From positions 1 to 44,507 of the forward strand of contig NZ_JAPMOU010000044.1 in assembly GCF_028858535.1 (NCBI RefSeq): 44,507 nt of DNA. Reading direction: 5' to 3'. Made by a program: the position numbers and the translations under genes. The notes under the pieces were generated by a model. It ran no database searches, was not told where the DNA came from, and worked only from the letters and a program-made list of their open reading frames with translations. The stretch comes from Spartinivicinus poritis. Lineage in GTDB: Bacteria > Pseudomonadota > Gammaproteobacteria > Pseudomonadales > Zooshikellaceae. Of the stretch, positions 42,938 to 44,507 are shown piece after piece. Position 1 is the stretch's first letter, and each line of letters begins with the position of its first letter.

Positions 42938-43801
42938 TTATACAGCGTCCAAAACGGCGTCACCTATTGACTCAAGCAAATCACCAATAGAATCAATAAA
43001 GTCTCCTGACTCCATATCAACCAGATACCCTAAACTTAACCAAAAACCATCCACTTTAGGAAGGGAATAACCCTCTGACCCTGAAAAGCTTTTATACTTA
43101 ATTTCTCTTGCCTTTTGATCATTTGGGTTAGGTTTTAAATTAAGCTGTTGATACTTTTTCTCTAATGATGCCAGATAATTTTTCACATCAGATTTTAGCA
43201 TATCTAAATATGAGCCTTTTAATGCCAATTGCATCGATTTATCTGGATTTAACTTAATGTCTACTTTCCAGGAAATGACAGCCTCGATTAGCTTTCTTTT
43301 ATTTTCAGCGCTAGGGAGTTTACGATACTGTACGCTATAGTCGATAACCTTTTTGACAGCAGGCGCTAATGTTGATGAAACGCCAAAATTACTGATTAAT
43401 TCATCCCTTAAAATGTCTGTTAACCCTCCCCTTTCATTCCATTCAGCTGGGTTCAAAGATACCCACAGATCAAGCGCTTCTACAGCTTTTTTAGCACTAT
43501 CCAACGAAGGGTTATTCTGAATAACACGAACAGATGATACTAGGTTCTTAAGTTCCACACTTTGAAAATGGGTACTACCCCTTCTTATTGAGCGCTCAAA
43601 CAGACTACTTCCCTCCTCGGTCAGACGGAAACGGGGCTGCGACGATTTTTTAAGGAATGACTGGGTCTCGAGCTGAGTGACAGATTCAGCTATTATGTTT
43701 AAAGCTGGCAAAGGCTGTATACTTTTCATCGTAGAATAATCCATTACATTACGAAAACTTGCAGAGTAAACCATAATCAACCTGAGCCTGATATTTGCCA
43801 T
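42938..43801 (-). CDS. Unrecognised protein with a winged-helix-like N-terminus
   Basis: 287 residues; the true start may be an internal Met (43774, 43744 or 43729), as no start has a strong ribosome site. Residues ~35-72 with 'LETQSFLKKSSQPRFRLTEE' followed by 'GSSLFERS' look like the second half of a MarR-like winged helix. The rest is helical and charged, with no known motif, and ends in an acidic amphipathic segment ('FIDSIGDLLESIGDAVL'). No signal peptide. It stands alone in the decayed zone. Function unknown. Confidence 0.5.
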   Translation of the reverse strand: MANIRLRLIMVYSASFRNVMDYSTMKSIQPLPALNIIAESVTQLETQSFLKKSSQPRFRLTEEGSSLFERSIRRGSTHFQSVELKNLVSSVRVIQNNPSLDSAKKAVEALDLWVSLNPAEWNERGGLTDILRDELISNFGVSSTLAPAVKKVIDYSVQYRKLPSAENKRKLIEAVISWKVDIKLNPDKSMQLALKGSYLDMLKSDVKNYLASLEKKYQQLNLKPNPNDQKAREIKYKSFSGSEGYSLPKVDGFWLSLGYLVDMESGDFIDSIGDLLESIGDAVLDAV

Positions 43802-43873
43802 AGACGCTTTTTTTTATGTGATCGAGGCTCAAAAGATCAAGAACCTAGAAACAGAGAATAAAAAGCCAACATC

Positions 43874-44122
43874 TTAAAACACCTTAAAGCCAGTCCCACC
43901 ACACAACCAGCAGGGGTTTTCCCGACCAGATGAGTGTGATGACTCCGCTGAAATGGCCGATGATTTAACATGAGTTGTCGAACTATTATTGAGGGGTTTT
44001 CGTTGGTCGATAGTCAGCCTGAGTCGGCTATTGCAGTTTTCAATCATGAAGCTACAACGATGGGTGCGAGCCATGATGGCTAATACTTCATCTGTGTTCC
44101 CTTGGAGAGTGTGCGGAGCCAT
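43874..44122 (-). pseudogene. Possible transposase remnant
   Basis: An 82-codon frame contains 'RTHRCSFMIENCNSRLR', which resembles the conserved 'vEN.NSRLR' segment near the C-terminus of some DDE transposases. The rest does not match. It adjoins the inverted repeat at 44121-44286, which supports a mobile-element origin. A weak call. Confidence 0.25.
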
Positions 44123-44286
44123 AAAAAATCTTCACTCTACGCATGGTTACCGAGGGGACACCTTAATATGTAGCAAAATCACAGATTAATGAGTTTTGGG
44201 CTGATAAGATATATTTCAGCTATTTTGTGTCCCATCAGTAATTGTGCACAAAGGGAACATATATCCCTTGTGTGAAGATTTTTTAT
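44121..44286. repeat. 166-bp region bounded by 15-bp perfect inverted repeats
   Basis: ATAAAAAATCTTCAC (44121-44135) and GTGAAGATTTTTTAT (44272-44286) are exact inverted arms. Inside are a second pair GGGACAC (44155-44161) / GTGTCCC (44227-44233) and a hairpin CACAAAGGGA / TCCCTTGTG (44247-44272). The right arm with its T run also forms a terminator-like end for the plus strand. It may be a MITE or an insertion-sequence end. The remaining bases to 44507 hold no gene I can support. Confidence 0.6.
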
Positions 44287-44507
44287 AGGGCTAGCTGATG
44301 AAAATGATTTCCAATGAACATTACATGATTTACTTTTATACAGCTATAACTTTAATAATACTTGATCCATATAATACATAATATCTAGAGCTTAATTGTA
44401 AAAAGTAGAAAAAGAGGCTATCTATAGATTTACCTAATTATCATCATGCCTAAGCTATATTTAGTAGCTTACCTGGTAGCGGAGGTGTTCTCAGCGCTAC
44501 AAATGCT

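Noticed and set aside
42691-42963. 90-codon minus-strand frame ending in 'RVPESWR'
   Set aside because: Its end covers the AFLKAGG fragment in the wrong frame and its start has no recognisable domain; more likely decayed sequence.
43989-44189. 66-codon plus-strand frame followed by a terminator-like hairpin
   Set aside because: No family resemblance and it overlaps the possible transposase remnant; the hairpin is better explained by the inverted repeat.
1-44507. CRISPR arrays, tRNA or rRNA genes
   Set aside because: No regularly spaced repeats, no cloverleaf and no rRNA-like segments were seen on either strand.

Overview
The window looks like a chromosomal segment of an AT-rich marine gammaproteobacterium. 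An Oceanospirillales-type host, possibly Zooshikella or Spartinivicinus, is an inference from gene style, not a database result. The left and middle parts are mostly intact single genes and short operons. The last 4.5 kb is a decayed accessory zone full of gene fragments and repeats.

Layout. 1-8114: the 3' end of a large cadherin-like surface protein, then a tight operon of a TolC-type outer-membrane factor, a HlyD adaptor, a GAF-HlyD fusion and an M50 metalloprotease-HlyD fusion, then an intimin-type beta-barrel with a proline-rich tail. No ABC transporter is present, so this looks like a non-standard export or maturation apparatus. 8239-11556: a small MarR-like regulator and an NAD-salvage unit (pncA-pncB divergent from an NrtR-type regulator). 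11867-18459: a thiazole/oxazole-modified RiPP (TOMM) cluster with a 52-residue precursor ending in a Cys-rich core, a RRE/ThiF-like cyclodehydratase partner, a YcaO cyclodehydratase, a SagB-type azoline dehydrogenase and a 1013-residue protein with a degenerate ATPase domain and TPR-like helices. This is the main biosynthetic system of the window. The precursor is too short to have been called by a length-limited ORF search.

19176-34548: DUF5329 protein, secreted neutral ceramidase, LRR protein, a frameshifted GFA-family pseudogene, a DUF1330-like double-domain protein, a DUF885 metallopeptidase, a truncated substrate-binding-protein remnant, the molybdenum cofactor operon moaB-moeA-moaA, MarC and holin-like membrane proteins, a GlxA-type regulator divergent from a rhodanese, cytochrome b561, a GNAT acetyltransferase and two lipoproteins.

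35008-40046: a PagL-type lipid A deacylase, a secreted protein with a Trp-Pro repeat, and a subtilisin-like protease followed directly by a paralogue in which the Asp, His and Ser catalytic positions are all substituted (a tandem protease/pseudoprotease pair). The pair lies between two 128-bp copies of a MITE-like palindromic repeat. The right-hand copy has cut into a type IV pilin-like gene.

40022-44507: pilin, ankyrin and SUFU-domain fragments, an IS200/IS605-like hairpin, a Rho paralogue lacking the whole N-terminal RNA-binding domain, a small family of paralogous mini-genes that share a duplicated promoter/ribosome-binding module, an unrecognised 287-residue protein, and a 15-bp perfect inverted repeat near the edge.
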